A stretch of 64,000 nt of DNA from the NCBI GenBank assembly GCA_023402275.1, contig JAEXCH010000015.1, positions 1 to 64,000 on the forward strand, read 5' to 3'. The translations under genes and the position numbers were made by a program. The notes below the pieces were generated by a model. It searched no databases. It was not told the origin of the DNA and saw only the letters and a program-made list of their open reading frames with translations. This document shows, piece by piece, positions 9,787 to 17,597 of this stretch (positions within the stretch are counted from its first letter, which is position 1; the number at the start of each line of letters is the position of its first letter). Origin of the DNA: Methanobacteriota archaeon (GTDB lineage: Archaea > Thermoplasmatota > Thermoplasmata > Methanomassiliicoccales > Methanomethylophilaceae).

Positions 9787-11304
9787 TCAGTAGAGATCTT
9801 CCTTTGTCAGTATGACGGTATCGGATGGCATCTTGGTTATGTTACCTTTGCGTGTACCGACTATCGTCTTGATGCCCCTTTCAACAGAGACATCCAGTAT
9901 CCTTTGGGATATGACGCCGTCAAAGACTATTATAGCGATTCCTTCGGAATCCTCTTTCAAGGAGTTGACAAGATTCTTTACTGCCACTTCCCTTACGACG
10001 GAGTTATCCTCTGCCAGAAGCTTTGCGTTGTGCGTGGATGACATGCTGAGCAGTGTGTCCCTGAAAGCCTCCTGTTCAGGAGACAGTATCTTAGGGCTCT
10101 TCTCCTTCTTTCCGCGGAGCGTCCTTGTAGGTTTCTCATCCTCGTCAGAGTCCTCTGTCTTCGTGGTTCTGGACCTTCTCGGTTTGGTCTCCTTGACCTC
10201 ATCGACATCCTTAAAGGGTGTTTCTGCTGCCGGTCTCTCGGATGCGGGTTCCTCTTCGACATCCTCTTCGACCTTCTTCTTGAATCTCTCAACGTTATCG
10301 TTATTGAATCTGTCACGGCCTCTTCTGGAGTTGTCGTTATCGTCATTGTCGCGGGACCTTGGTCTCTTATCGTTGCCGTTACCGTTGCGGTCCCTTCTGT
10401 TGTTGTTCCTGTCGTCGCGGGGTCTCCTTGACCTGTCGTCATCGTCCTGAGGGAGTTCCTTCTCCTCGGTGACGAGTCCGTTCATCTCCATGTACTGGTC
10501 GCCGGGGACCTTGTTGCGGAGACATTTGACTATCTGTTTTGATGACAGTTCCTCAACCTCATGTGCACGAGGTGCACGGGCCACGAAATCTATCTCTGCA
10601 GTTTGGAACAATTCCCTGAGGATCAATTCTCCTCCTCTGTCCCCATCCACGAATGCGGTGGTGACCCTTTCCCTTGAAAGGTCCTGGACGGTCTTGGGTA
10701 TGTTGGTCCCTTCAACTGCGATAGCATTCTTTATGCCTGCTTTCAGAAGATTAAGGACATCGGACCTACCTTCCACTATTATTATGGATTCTGAGTCCTT
10801 CACGTTAGGTCCTGCCGGGGATTTGTCCTTTCCATAGGTTGTGATCTCCTCGACCTGTATGCTCTGCCTTATGTTCTGAGTAAGGTCCGCACTTGAACCT
10901 TTGGACTGACTGATCATGTCGTTGAGAAGTTCCTTCGCACGTTCGACGACCTTCTCTCTCTTTATTATACGTACATCCTCTATTCCAAGGACCCTTATGG
11001 ATGCCTTGCACGGCCCCACTCTGTCAATGGTCTCCAAGGATGATGCTATTATCACGGTCTCAACCTGATCGAGACTTGATGAGATGTAGATTATACCCTC
11101 GGACTTTCCGCCCTTGGATGCTACCTCTACCTCTATTCTTCCTATCCTTCCCGTCTTTTGCAGGTCCCTGAGGTCCAGGTCCTCTCCGAGAAGTCCTTCG
11201 GTCTGTCCGAATATGGCTCCCACCACATCGGGTTTCTCCACGATACCATCGGCAGTTATCTTTGCCTTTATCATGTATTTCGTTGCATTTGGATCAATGT
11301 TCAT
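9787..11304 (-). CDS. dnaG: Archaeal DnaG (TOPRIM protein)
   Basis: 505 residues from ATG 11304, chosen because AAGGAGGG lies just upstream and homology starts at MNIDPNATKYM; in-frame upstream codons lack homology. The N-terminal domain (about 1-150) is followed by a TOPRIM domain (about 172-255) with IIIVEGRSD containing the catalytic Glu and the DGDRGG motif. A long Arg/Asn/Asp-rich and then acidic low-complexity linker separates this from a conserved C-terminal domain. Archaeal DnaG has been linked to primase activity and to the exosome, where it acts as a poly(A)-binding subunit. The following LonB-like ATPase gene is probably co-transcribed. Confidence 0.92.
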   Translation of the reverse strand: MNIDPNATKYMIKAKITADGIVEKPDVVGAIFGQTEGLLGEDLDLRDLQKTGRIGRIEVEVASKGGKSEGIIYISSSLDQVETVIIASSLETIDRVGPCKASIRVLGIEDVRIIKREKVVERAKELLNDMISQSKGSSADLTQNIRQSIQVEEITTYGKDKSPAGPNVKDSESIIIVEGRSDVLNLLKAGIKNAIAVEGTNIPKTVQDLSRERVTTAFVDGDRGGELILRELFQTAEIDFVARAPRAHEVEELSSKQIVKCLRNKVPGDQYMEMNGLVTEEKELPQDDDDRSRRPRDDRNNNRRDRNGNGNDKRPRSRDNDDNDNSRRGRDRFNNDNVERFKKKVEEDVEEEPASERPAAETPFKDVDEVKETKPRRSRTTKTEDSDEDEKPTRTLRGKKEKSPKILSPEQEAFRDTLLSMSSTHNAKLLAEDNSVVREVAVKNLVNSLKEDSEGIAIIVFDGVISQRILDVSVERGIKTIVGTRKGNITKMPSDTVILTKEDLY

Positions 11305-11536
11305 TACGTTGCCCTCCTTGGGCGGAGGGAATAGATCAATGTCTCCTGCTCTTCTGTTACACCCCTTTTGTATTTTTTCTAAGGAGTGTTCTCTTTTGCC
11401 CATCCTATTACTTGTCTCAAATGAGCCCGGCAGGTCGCTCCCGCGGGGCACGTTGACCTATCGTCCTTGGACGATCTTGTTATCGTGATAGTGATTCAGT
11501 GAACAGGGAATTGATGATTCCCTAAAAGGTGAATAT
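11305..11536 (-). promoter_or_regulatory. Long GC-rich leader upstream of dnaG
   Basis: The best TATA-like element on the minus strand is near 11531-11536, about 230 bp before the dnaG start, implying an untranslated leader of roughly 200 nt. It contains self-complementary GC-rich blocks around 11430-11457 and the near-palindrome ATCGTCC-TT-GGACGAT at 11460-11475. No protein homology was found in it. It could be a structured leader or a separate small RNA. Confidence 0.35.
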
Positions 11537-11577
11537 AAGAGGTATATTAAAAATGTTTATGTGTTGGATGGGTCGGA

Positions 11578-11994
11578 TCAGAGTTTTTCCAACTGTTTCA
11601 ACATCTTGACGGCCGCATCCACGACATCACGTCCCTTCTCGATGCGGTCCATCGCTTGCAGCTGCGTCATATCCGGACCCGTTATTCCGAATGCAACGGG
11701 CTTATTGAACTCCAATTGGAGATCGGCGACAAGTCTTGATGCCTGTGCTATGACCACCTCATCATGTTTGGTCTCGCCTTTGATGACGGCACCTAATGTT
11801 ATCACGGCATCTACATCGGTCCTTTCCAGAAGTGCCTTGACAGCCAGAGGTATCTCGTAAACTCCCGGTACCATTATCGTCTTAACAATCTCTACGCCAA
11901 GGAACTCGGCCTCTGCCTTCGCTCTCTCTATCATCATCGATGTGACATCGAAGTTGAACTCGGCTGCCACCATCCCTATCTTGTATGCTTTCAT
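11578..11994 (-). CDS. ribH: 6,7-dimethyl-8-ribityllumazine synthase
   Basis: 138 residues, typical length. Lumazine synthase condenses 5-amino-6-ribitylamino-uracil with 3,4-dihydroxy-2-butanone 4-phosphate. Visible family motifs are the N-terminal AAEFNFDVTS, the VPGVYEIPLA segment, GAVIKGETKHDE with the catalytic His, and the C-terminal amphipathic helix. It is the last gene of the ribB-ribL-ribC-ribH minus-strand operon, 5 bp after ribC, and provides the substrate for riboflavin synthase encoded next to it. Confidence 0.95.
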   Translation of the reverse strand: MKAYKIGMVAAEFNFDVTSMMIERAKAEAEFLGVEIVKTIMVPGVYEIPLAVKALLERTDVDAVITLGAVIKGETKHDEVVIAQASRLVADLQLEFNKPVAFGITGPDMTQLQAMDRIEKGRDVVDAAVKMLKQLEKL

Positions 11995-11999
11995 TCATA

Positions 12000-12470
12000 T
12001 CACCTCATTCTGACCGGACCTTCGTCCGCGAATCCCTGTCTTTGCCCCGTACCTGCCTTTCTCGTAAGGTCATCGGGCCTGAAAATCAGATCATATACGT
12101 TCTTTGCGTGCTCTCGTGTTCTGCTGTCCGCAAGGAACGCCAGTTCATTATCGTCCTTTGCCTCATCAGCGTGGACGAACACCTCTATAATGTGTTTATT
12201 GGTCATGAGCTGAGCCCTTATCAGACCAGTGGATGCTTCATGTGCGCACATCTTGTCCTTCTCCTTAGGTCCGGGCATTCCCAGTGCCATTACGATGTCG
12301 CATCCTTTCTCCTCGATGAGCTTCTTGCATGCAACGGGGAGGTCCTTCACGCCGGGTACCGTGTACCTTTCGATCCTGAAACCTGTTCCTGTTCTTTCCA
12401 ACTCATTGATGGCAGCAGAACCCATATCATATCTTGCGAACGTCGTATCCGCTATCCCTATGAGCTTCAT
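12000..12470 (-). CDS. ribC: Archaeal-type riboflavin synthase
   Basis: 156 residues. It belongs to the archaeal riboflavin synthase family, which is related to lumazine synthase and not to bacterial RibE. Motifs: GIADTTFARYDMG at the start, the VPGVKDLPVACKKL segment, and ALGMPGPKEKDKMCAHEAS. It dismutates two lumazine molecules to riboflavin plus a pyrimidine. Its start overlaps the ribL stop by 4 bp (ATGA type), indicating translational coupling. Confidence 0.95.
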   Translation of the reverse strand: MKLIGIADTTFARYDMGSAAINELERTGTGFRIERYTVPGVKDLPVACKKLIEEKGCDIVMALGMPGPKEKDKMCAHEASTGLIRAQLMTNKHIIEVFVHADEAKDDNELAFLADSRTREHAKNVYDLIFRPDDLTRKAGTGQRQGFADEGPVRMR

Positions 12471-12895
12471 TCATCGGCCTCCAGTTCCCTTATCTTTGCA
12501 ACGATCTTCCTTGTTGCGGTAAGGTCCTCCGCACATTCCGTGGCCCTTACGACCTTTATTTGCCCAAGACCGTTCTTGTCAAGTTCCCTTTTGAGATCTT
12601 CCTCTTTGAAATGCTGATCGAATCCCAGAACTATGATGTCGGGGGATATCATCCTGACCGTATCGAATATGCTTCCTTCCCCTCCGACGATCGCTTTGTC
12701 AACTGGTTTGAGGTTGTCAACGATCCTGGCCCTCATGACATCGGGAGTTATCGGTTCATGTTTCTTCTTGCGTACGGTATCATCGCATGCGACAACGACT
12801 ATGAGTTCATCGCCCAATGCTTTGGCCTGTTGAAGATAATGGATGTGGCCTGTATGTATTATATCGAAAACACCTGATGCCATCACCCTTACCAT
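12467..12895 (-). CDS. ribL: FAD synthase (archaeal RibL, cytidylyltransferase-like)
   Basis: 142 residues from ATG 12895; a GTG at 12904 that overlaps the ribB stop would add three residues. It is a nucleotidyltransferase with GVFDIIHTGHIHYL (HxGH motif) near the N-terminus and a late ISPD-type region. Archaeal RibL adenylylates FMN to FAD. The operon context (riboflavin synthesis on both sides) supports FAD synthase over glycerol-3-phosphate or ethanolamine cytidylyltransferase. No separate riboflavin kinase is present in the window. Confidence 0.88.
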   Translation of the reverse strand: MVRVMASGVFDIIHTGHIHYLQQAKALGDELIVVVACDDTVRKKKHEPITPDVMRARIVDNLKPVDKAIVGGEGSIFDTVRMISPDIIVLGFDQHFKEEDLKRELDKNGLGQIKVVRATECAEDLTATRKIVAKIRELEADE

Positions 12896-12900
12896 CTGTC

Positions 12901-13635
12901 TCACACATCCATTCCGGTTTCCCTTAGGAACTTATCCCAAGCTTCCAATATCTCTGTGCCTGTAATGAACTGCACATTGTTCTTCTTTGCGTATTCCATC
13001 ACTTTCTCTTTAGAGGTTGCAGAACCGTTGTCCCCAAGCATCTCACATATCGTCGCCGACGGCCTGACGCCTGCCATATACATCAGTGCGGAACAAAGCT
13101 CAGTATGTCCGTGCCTTGTCTTCAGGATCTTTGATGTCGTGTTCAGAAGGTGCACATGCCCAGGAGCTCTGAAATTCTCTCCGAGTTCCTTTATGATCTC
13201 TTCCTTCGGAGCATCCTTGAAGATCGTGTTGACATATTCTTTGATGGTCAGTGCCCTGTCGTTGTCCGTTATTCCTGTGTAGGTCTTGCGGTGATTGATG
13301 GTTATCCCGAATGAGGATTTGGTGTTATCATAAGGGATATCGTTAGGTGCCATTGCTCCCAGGAGTGGATACTTTTCCCTTCCGTCCCAGAACACATCTG
13401 ACAAAAAAGGAAGACCTAGCTCCTTGGCGATCCTGTTGGGTGTGGTTGTGCACACCAGACCGCCTGCGTCCTTCCTCATCGTCCTCAGTACATCGGCCGT
13501 TATGAATTCGGATGCGATCGTCATATCGGTCTCCTTCTCCCTGTCGTCGAAATCATAGACGAGCACCATCTTGCCTGCCTTGATGTCCTCCAATGCCTTG
13601 CCCAGACCTCCGGATCTTAGATATTCTCCGCTCAT
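12901..13635 (-). CDS. ribB: 3,4-dihydroxy-2-butanone 4-phosphate synthase
   Basis: 244 residues, single-domain RibB without a GTP cyclohydrolase II half, as usual in archaea. The substrate and metal loop DREKETDMTIASEF and the RHGHTELCSALMYMAG stretch with catalytic residues are visible. It converts ribulose 5-phosphate to the four-carbon precursor of lumazine. First gene of the operon. A near-match to the cluster-wide inverted repeat TTGGA-N7-TCCAA lies 10 bp upstream of its ATG (13646-13662), suggesting shared regulation. Confidence 0.94.
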   Translation of the reverse strand: MSGEYLRSGGLGKALEDIKAGKMVLVYDFDDREKETDMTIASEFITADVLRTMRKDAGGLVCTTTPNRIAKELGLPFLSDVFWDGREKYPLLGAMAPNDIPYDNTKSSFGITINHRKTYTGITDNDRALTIKEYVNTIFKDAPKEEIIKELGENFRAPGHVHLLNTTSKILKTRHGHTELCSALMYMAGVRPSATICEMLGDNGSATSKEKVMEYAKKNNVQFITGTEILEAWDKFLRETGMDV

Positions 13636-13645
13636 GTTAACAATA

Positions 13646-13662
13646 TTGGATTGTCATTCCAC
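13646..13662. promoter_or_regulatory. Operator-like repeat upstream of ribB
   Basis: TTGGA-TTGTCAT-TCCAC, one mismatch to TTGGA-N7-TCCAA. It lies 10 bp before the ribB start, the same position as the sites at 60285 and 60468 relative to their genes. Confidence 0.5.
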
Positions 13663-13761
13663 TACTAAATAATTTGTAAAAAATAATATTGTGGTAGCTG
13701 ATGACACTATACTCCTTCTTTTTATATTCAAACGGATTTCAGAGATTCGGATGGGTGATTT

Positions 13762-14769
13762 ATGAAGGAACAGGTCTCAAGCTCCACCATGTACGAACAG
13801 ATCTACAATCTGCCGGAACAGATCGAGGAGGCCCTTGCTTCAGAGCTGCCGCCCCTCCCTATGTCGAAGATCGTCTGCATCTGCGGAATGGGGGCATCCG
13901 CTCTTGCAGGGGATGTCATATCGGATTATGCGGATGGTTCCACAGGCTCTCCCGTCAATGTCGTAAGGGGCATCGAACTTCCCGGATGGGTCGGCAGAGA
14001 GACCGTTGTTGTCCTGGTAAGCTATTCCGGAGATACGAAAGAGGTCCTGATGGCCTACGAGGAAGCAAGACACAGAAGCAGCAGGATAGTCTGTATAACT
14101 GTTGGAGGGGAACTGATGCAGAGATGCCTTGCCCACAAACAGATACTGGTCAAGATGCCGGGAGGATTGCAGTCCAGAGGTGCGTTCGGATATATCCTTG
14201 GATACATCGCAAAGGTATTGGAGAAGATGGAGGTCTGCGATGCGGCATCCGCATTGGAGGCGATACTTCCCGATCTTAAGGTGCATAGGGACAAACTGAT
14301 CTCCGAAGAAGATACGCTTGTAGAGGATATCGCAAAGATGCTTCTGAACAAGATACCTGTGATATACAGTCTTGCGACCATGAGGTCCTCGGCCATAAGA
14401 TGGAAGACTCAGATAAACGAGAACTCCAAGTTCATTTCATTCTGCGGATCACTGCCCGAATTCAATCACAACGAGATCATCGGGTGGACAGATGATGTGA
14501 AGAACAGGATATTCATGCCTGTGATACTCTACGATGATGATGCATCTGAGGTCATAAGATGCATGACCGATACCTCGATAAACATACTTCAGGACAAGAA
14601 GCTCAAGATCGTATCGTATCATGTCACAGGGTCCGGCAATCTGGAGAAGAATCTCAAATGCATAATACTAGGGGATTTCGTCTCCCTGCAGTTGGCCCAC
14701 CTCAGGAACACGGACCCTGTCGATGATGTGTCCGTCGAAGAGGTCAACAGCTTGGTCATAATGGAATGA
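13762..14769 (+). CDS. Bifunctional phosphoglucose/phosphomannose isomerase
   Basis: 335 residues. SIS-domain enzyme of the archaeal PGI/PMI family that interconverts glucose 6-phosphate or mannose 6-phosphate with fructose 6-phosphate. The first SIS domain contains ICGMGASALAGD (about 40-52) and SYSGDTKE (about 90-97). A second SIS half follows, with PEFNHNEIIGW containing the conserved Glu/His pair typical of this family. It is divergent from ribB across a 126-bp promoter region and is followed by glyA. Confidence 0.9.
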   Translation: MKEQVSSSTMYEQIYNLPEQIEEALASELPPLPMSKIVCICGMGASALAGDVISDYADGSTGSPVNVVRGIELPGWVGRETVVVLVSYSGDTKEVLMAYEEARHRSSRIVCITVGGELMQRCLAHKQILVKMPGGLQSRGAFGYILGYIAKVLEKMEVCDAASALEAILPDLKVHRDKLISEEDTLVEDIAKMLLNKIPVIYSLATMRSSAIRWKTQINENSKFISFCGSLPEFNHNEIIGWTDDVKNRIFMPVILYDDDASEVIRCMTDTSINILQDKKLKIVSYHVTGSGNLEKNLKCIILGDFVSLQLAHLRNTDPVDDVSVEEVNSLVIME

Positions 14770-14818
14770 GCAAGCCAACCCTTTTTTACTCTTGGTACGT
14801 TGCAGGTCAACGATATTC

Positions 14819-16102
14819 ATGATGACAGATGACGGCCGTTTCATCAGGCAGAAGGTAATGGAACACAACAAATGGTTCGAGGAATGCATCCCGATGATCG
14901 CATCCGAGAACCTAATGAGCCCGCTTGCGAAAGAGATACTCATATCTGACTTTGCCGACAGATACGCTGAGGGACTTCCGGGAAAGAGATACTATCAAGG
15001 TAACATCTACGTGGATGAGGTCGAACTGAAAGCGGTGGAACTTGCAAAGAAATTGTTCGAATCCGAGTTTGCGGATGTCAGACCCGTTTCAGGAACGGTG
15101 GCCAACATGGCCGTTCTCTTCGCATTCGCAGAACCGGGTGATACAATAACCACCTGCGCCCTTGCCCAGGGTGCTCATATCTCCACATGCGAGTTCGGAG
15201 CATTCGGGCAGAGGGCCGTACGTTCAGTCAACTACCCGTTCAACGTTGATGATATGAATCTTGATGTGGACGGTACCATAAAGCTTCTGAAGAAAGAGAG
15301 GCCTAAGATCGCCCAATTCGGTCTTTCCGTCTTCCTGTTCCCTCCGCCAATAAAGGAGCTTCAGGATACGTTCAATGAGATAAACTGCCTCGTATGGGAG
15401 GATTGTGCACACGTTCTGGGCCTTATAGCAGGAGGACAGTTCCACAAGCCCTTCGAGGACGGTGTGAACATTGTTTCATCTTCAACACACAAGACATTCC
15501 CGGGACCCAACCACGGTATGATCTTGGGTTCCAACCTCACCGAGGAAGAGGAGAAGAAGATACAGAAGGCTGTTTTCCCAGGTGTTACATCCAGCCACCA
15601 CCTTCATGCGATGGCAGCACTTGCAATGACGCTTGCTGAGATGCAGGTTTATGCAAAGGACTATGCGGCACAGACATGTAAGAATGCCAGAGCGCTTGGG
15701 GAATCATTGTATGAACTGGGAGTGCCTGTACTCTGTCCTGATCTGGGATTCACAAGATCACATGCCCTTGCTTTGGATGTGACCGAATTCGGAGGCGGAA
15801 AGGAATGCGCCCAGCTGCTTGAGGATGCCAACATCATCTGCAACAAGAACATGCTTCCAAGCGATACCAGTTCCGTTAAGCCTTCCGGCCTTAGATTCGG
15901 TACCCAGGAGATGACAAGAGTGGGAATGAAGGAGAGCGATATGAAGGTCGTCGCCGAACTCGTTGCCCGTGTTGTGAAGAACAAGGAAGACCCCAAGAAG
16001 GTAAAGGAGGATGTGAAATCATTCAAGAAGGATTTCACCACCATAAAATACTGTTTCAATGAGGGTGAACCAGCATACAAATATCACAAACTAGTGGATT
16101 GA
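14819..16102 (+). CDS. glyA: Serine hydroxymethyltransferase, archaeal type
   Basis: About 427 residues from ATG 14819 (ATG 14822 is equally possible; the upstream in-frame TTG at 14792 adds unconserved residues). It is a PLP enzyme interconverting serine and glycine with a pterin one-carbon carrier. Landmarks: ASENLMSP near the N-terminus, ADRYAEGLPGKRYYQGN, and the PLP-lysine motif STHKTFPGPNHG near residue 226. The shorter, divergent central part is typical of archaeal SHMTs. The downstream small gene begins 11 bp after the stop. Confidence 0.93.
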   Translation: MMTDDGRFIRQKVMEHNKWFEECIPMIASENLMSPLAKEILISDFADRYAEGLPGKRYYQGNIYVDEVELKAVELAKKLFESEFADVRPVSGTVANMAVLFAFAEPGDTITTCALAQGAHISTCEFGAFGQRAVRSVNYPFNVDDMNLDVDGTIKLLKKERPKIAQFGLSVFLFPPPIKELQDTFNEINCLVWEDCAHVLGLIAGGQFHKPFEDGVNIVSSSTHKTFPGPNHGMILGSNLTEEEEKKIQKAVFPGVTSSHHLHAMAALAMTLAEMQVYAKDYAAQTCKNARALGESLYELGVPVLCPDLGFTRSHALALDVTEFGGGKECAQLLEDANIICNKNMLPSDTSSVKPSGLRFGTQEMTRVGMKESDMKVVAELVARVVKNKEDPKKVKEDVKSFKKDFTTIKYCFNEGEPAYKYHKLVD

Positions 16103-16113
16103 GGTGTGTACAA

Positions 16114-16446
16114 ATGGGATTTGGAGACATGATCAAAAAGGGGTTGCAGGACGCGACCCGCGTCGGTTCCACCACCCTTGATGAGAACAGACAGAGGGAA
16201 AGGGATAACAACGCAGCACCGGAGATAAACAGATTGAAGATGGAGATAGGCAACATCATATTCAATTCATATCTGTCTGGAGAACAGGTCAACGATAAAG
16301 TGTTGAGGCAATGCGAAAGGATCAATGAACTCATCGGTGGAGCTTCTATCGGAGGGTCGCAGTCCAACTCATACACTGAACCTGTGAATTCATATGGATC
16401 GAGTTTCGACCAGTTCGGCAACAACAGAGGGAACGGACCGCTGTAA
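16114..16446 (+). CDS. Small helical protein, paralogue A
   Basis: 110 residues from ATG 16114, which follows GAGGTG at good spacing. It opens MGFGDMIKKGLQDATRVG, has a central charged helix with EIGNIIFNSYLSGE, then CERINELI and a Gly/Ser/Asn-rich low-complexity tail. The next gene encodes a clear paralogue with the same opening and the same IGN...Y..G...V..C..I pattern. The layout recalls small coiled-coil proteins of bacteria whose N-terminus reads MGFxDKL..., but no function is known to me. Confidence 0.75.
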   Translation: MGFGDMIKKGLQDATRVGSTTLDENRQRERDNNAAPEINRLKMEIGNIIFNSYLSGEQVNDKVLRQCERINELIGGASIGGSQSNSYTEPVNSYGSSFDQFGNNRGNGPL

Positions 16447-16457
16447 GAGGTGATCGA

Positions 16458-16769
16458 ATGGGATTCACAGATAAGATAATGAGCACTTTGCAGGATGTTA
16501 CCAGTGTGGGTATCGAGAAGATCGATGAGACCGGACTTAACCTTAAGATAAGCGATAAGAAGAGCGAGATCAGAAAGGTTGAGGGGGATATCGGTAACAA
16601 GGTATACGCCCTGTACAAAGACGGAAAGGACACCTTCAACGATGATGTCAAGAAGCTTTGCGAGAAGATAGACGGCATCAACGAGGAGATCGAAGAGATC
16701 GAGAAAGAAAAGAAGGATAGGTCCGATAAAGCACAGGCTGAACGCCAGAACCGCCGCGAAAACGAATAA
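16458..16769 (+). CDS. Small helical protein, paralogue B
   Basis: 103 residues, with a perfect GAGGTG-N5-ATG start. It opens MGFTDKIMSTLQDVTSVG, continues with a long predicted coiled coil (EIRKVEGDIGNKVYALYKDG, then CEKIDGINEEIEEIEKEKK) and ends with a charged Lys/Arg/Glu tail. It is a tandem duplicate of the preceding gene, diverged mainly in the C-terminal tail. No signal peptide or membrane helix. Function unknown; co-transcription with paralogue A is likely from the 11-bp gap. Confidence 0.78.
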   Translation: MGFTDKIMSTLQDVTSVGIEKIDETGLNLKISDKKSEIRKVEGDIGNKVYALYKDGKDTFNDDVKKLCEKIDGINEEIEEIEKEKKDRSDKAQAERQNRRENE

Positions 16770-16795
16770 GGTACGAAAGTACCATTTTTTTTCTT
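16770..16795 (+). terminator. Intrinsic-type hairpin with U-tract
   Basis: GGTAC (16770-16774), loop GAAA, GTACC (16779-16783), then a run of T. A short stem with a GNRA loop directly after the small paralogue operon. Confidence 0.65.
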
Positions 16796-16799
16796 TTAC

Positions 16800-17597
16800 A
16801 TGAAAGACATCAGATTGTCCTTGGTCCAGATGGGATCCGTCGTTGGGGACACCGACGGGAATCTGCAGAGGATGATCCAGAAAATTAACGAACTTTCCGG
16901 TTCCGACATCATCTGTTTTCCGGAAGCATGTCTTACAGGTTATACATCCGACGATCCCGGACCTCATTCAATATCGAGTGATGATGAAAGGATCAAGATA
17001 CTTTGTAAAAATGCGAAGATATCCGATATCACAATCATCTTTGGATTCATAGAAAGGGATGGAGAGGACCTTTTCATCACCCATGCGGTAGCGGACGGTA
17101 CAGGTAAGATAGGTTTCTACAGAAAGACCCATCTTGGAAGAGGGGAAAGATCCGCCTTCAGACCCGGCGATGTCATATCCGCTTTCGATTCTCCATTAAG
17201 CAGGATCGGGATCCAGTTGTGTTGGGAATCCCATTTTCCCGATATTACATGCAAACTTAGAAAGGAAGGCGCCGAGATCGTTCTGATATCCTACGCCTCG
17301 CCTCTGGGGGGTGACCGCAGAAGGGACATCTGGATGAGACATCTTCCCGCAAGAGCGGCCGATAACTGTGTGTTCGTAGGTGCCGTGAACGGTGTGGGAG
17401 ATAACGGAAAGGGCGTGAGACTCGGCGGAGGATGCATTGCGATCGATCCGAAAGGGAAGGTCATCGGTGAATATTTCGGAGATGATGAACATGTTCTCAC
17501 GGTCGATCTTCTGTCAAAACACAAGGATGCTCTTGGAACCGATGATAACATGGGAAGCATCGATTACTTCATGTACAGACGTGACGACCTCTATTGA
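16800..17597 (+). CDS. Carbon-nitrogen hydrolase (nitrilase superfamily)
   Basis: 265 residues. The Glu-Lys-Cys triad is visible: CFPEACLTGY (Glu about 42), FYRKTHLGRGE (Lys about 108) and GIQLCWESHFPD (Cys about 141). Length and motifs fit the amidase/omega-amidase branches, acting on a small linear amide. The exact substrate is not evident. Its stop codon abuts the stop of the convergent cbiJET gene with no spacer (TGA then TCA), so the two transcripts must overlap or end inside each other. Confidence 0.82.
   Translation: MKDIRLSLVQMGSVVGDTDGNLQRMIQKINELSGSDIICFPEACLTGYTSDDPGPHSISSDDERIKILCKNAKISDITIIFGFIERDGEDLFITHAVADGTGKIGFYRKTHLGRGERSAFRPGDVISAFDSPLSRIGIQLCWESHFPDITCKLRKEGAEIVLISYASPLGGDRRRDIWMRHLPARAADNCVFVGAVNGVGDNGKGVRLGGGCIAIDPKGKVIGEYFGDDEHVLTVDLLSKHKDALGTDDNMGSIDYFMYRRDDLY

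Noticed and set aside
9812..10450. 212-codon open frame antisense to dnaG
   Set aside because: Ser/Leu-rich shadow of the low-complexity Arg/Asp linker of dnaG; no homology or ribosome-binding site.
11400..11480. tRNA or SRP RNA in the dnaG leader
   Set aside because: GC-rich stems are present, but there is no T-loop GTTCGA, no cloverleaf and it is too short for SRP RNA.
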